From positions 248,001-312,000 of the forward strand of contig NZ_JACHXZ010000003.1 of assembly GCF_014192475.1 (NCBI RefSeq): DNA of 64,000 nt. Direction: 5' to 3'. The notes under the pieces are model-generated. The model was not told the DNA's origin and made no database searches. It saw nothing but the letters and a program-made list of their open reading frames with translations. Within the stretch, counting starts at the first letter, position 1. Each line of letters opens with the position of its first letter. A program made the translations under genes and the position numbers. Shown here in pieces: positions 63,446-64,000 of the stretch. The DNA is from Simiduia aestuariiviva. GTDB lineage: Bacteria > Pseudomonadota > Gammaproteobacteria > Pseudomonadales > Cellvibrionaceae.

Positions 63446-64000
63446 ATGTCGTCAAATATGCAGCTACTTGTCATCAGAACCAGTATTTTAGGGGATCAAT
63501 CCAGCTCGAACAAATTAATTGATCATTGGATAGCCGAACATCGACCCAGCCACGTGATCGAACGGAACCTTGCCGCCGATCCCATTCCCCACCTCGACGG
63601 CGAGCGCTTTGCTGCCATTAACGCGTCGGAACCCAACGCGACTCAGGCACCCATTCAAGCGCTTTCCGATGAACTGATTGCCGAGATTGAACGCGCTGAC
63701 GCCATCGTAATCGGCTTGCCCATGTACAACTTTGGCGTGCCGTCACAGGTGAAGGCGTGGATGGATCACCTAGCGCGCGCAGGCCGCACGTTTCGCTACA
63801 CCGATCAGGGGCCTAAGGGCTTGCTCGCCGATAAACCGGTCACGGTGTTAGCCACGCGCGGCGGTGCCTATGCCGACACGCCACACGATCATCAGGCGCC
63901 CTTTGTCGCGCAGTTTTTGGGATTCATCGGGCTGAAAAACGTAAACTTCATTTACGCCGAAACGCTGGCCTCGGCACAGCGCGACGACGTGCTGGCCTCG
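63446..64000 (+). CDS. azoR: FMN-dependent NADH-azoreductase, 3'-truncated by the window edge
   Basis: The frame opens with ATG at 63446 after GGAG and is open to the last base (185 codons). The fold is flavodoxin-like: 'LLVIRTSILGDQSSSNKLIDHWI' at the N-terminus, then 'IVIGLPMYNFGVPSQVKAWMDHLARAGRTFRY' and 'LATRGGAY', as in AzoR. It reduces quinones or azo dyes with NADH. Only about 15 C-terminal residues are expected to be missing. Divergent from lysR. Confidence 0.92.
   Translation, partial: MSSNMQLLVIRTSILGDQSSSNKLIDHWIAEHRPSHVIERNLAADPIPHLDGERFAAINASEPNATQAPIQALSDELIAEIERADAIVIGLPMYNFGVPSQVKAWMDHLARAGRTFRYTDQGPKGLLADKPVTVLATRGGAYADTPHDHQAPFVAQFLGFIGLKNVNFIYAETLASAQRDDVLAS

Noticed and set aside
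1-64000. CRISPR arrays, rRNA or tRNA genes, complete insertion sequences
   Set aside because: No regular spaced repeats, no cloverleaf with the GTTCRANNC arm in a plausible context, and no transposase were seen by reading; a tRNA and IS search would settle this.

Overview
This window reads as chromosomal DNA of a free-living, aerobic gammaproteobacterium. The orders recR-rnd-ycgL-ycgN and dnaX-ybaB-recR, a CioAB-type cyanide-insensitive oxidase, AlkB, a DUF3494 ice-binding protein, a Notum-like pectinacetylesterase and moderate GC fit a marine or coastal member of the Cellvibrionales/Pseudomonadales. That placement is an inference from gene content; no rRNA or tRNA is present to test it.

Layout. 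0-5.3 kb: end of a beta-propeller gene, a GbsR/MarR regulator-cydA-cydB operon with a perfect inverted repeat upstream, and a membrane dipeptidase. 5.4-11.8 kb: an M3 peptidase lipoprotein, two tandem HDOD proteins and an Ig-like/ice-binding lipoprotein. 11.9-15.9 kb: a gamma-glutamyltransferase and two AT-richer genes that look like integron cassettes. Each of those stop codons lies inside an attC-like imperfect palindrome, and no integrase is visible. One cassette encodes a CHAT/caspase-like protease, the other a membrane-anchored coiled-coil protein. An unusual CTAG-rich repeat array lies just upstream. 15.9-22.6 kb: housekeeping and metabolism (CaiB-type CoA transferase, YqhA, quinone oxidoreductase, PdxH, MobA, SbtA-type transporter, polysaccharide deacetylase). 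23-29 kb: an envelope and stress island (BON protein, degenerate superoxide dismutase, GGDEF protein, two Crp/Fnr regulators, two tiny membrane proteins, DUF4398 and OmpA lipoproteins).

29.2-46.4 kb is the most dynamic part. An ECF sigma/anti-sigma pair is followed by DUF4331, a cadherin-like lipoprotein, a TPR-like protein and a HupE/UreJ protein. Identical -35 elements with equal spacing precede the sigma gene and DUF4331, so the sigma factor probably drives both. Next comes a two-gene module: an HExxH (M48-like) metallopeptidase overlapping a 1728-residue kinase-like/DUF4011/SF1-helicase/nuclease-like protein, which I regard as a candidate antiphage system related to Mokosh-type helicases. 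The module lies between a truncated rnd-recR copy and the intact rnd-recR genes (994 bp, ungapped, about 13 mismatches by eye). A degraded copy of the helicase 3' end sits 13 kb upstream, before the sigma factor.

46.4-64 kb: ybaB, dnaX; a tightly overlapping molybdenum-cofactor operon (mobB, moaB, moeA, DUF1244, MOSC, TetR); a probably exported redox cluster (cytochrome c, FAD lactone oxidase, PLP racemase-like protein); pectinacetylesterase; group II truncated hemoglobin; a PEP-CTERM protein; DUF4124; AlkB; LysR and a divergent FMN-dependent azoreductase that runs off the window end.
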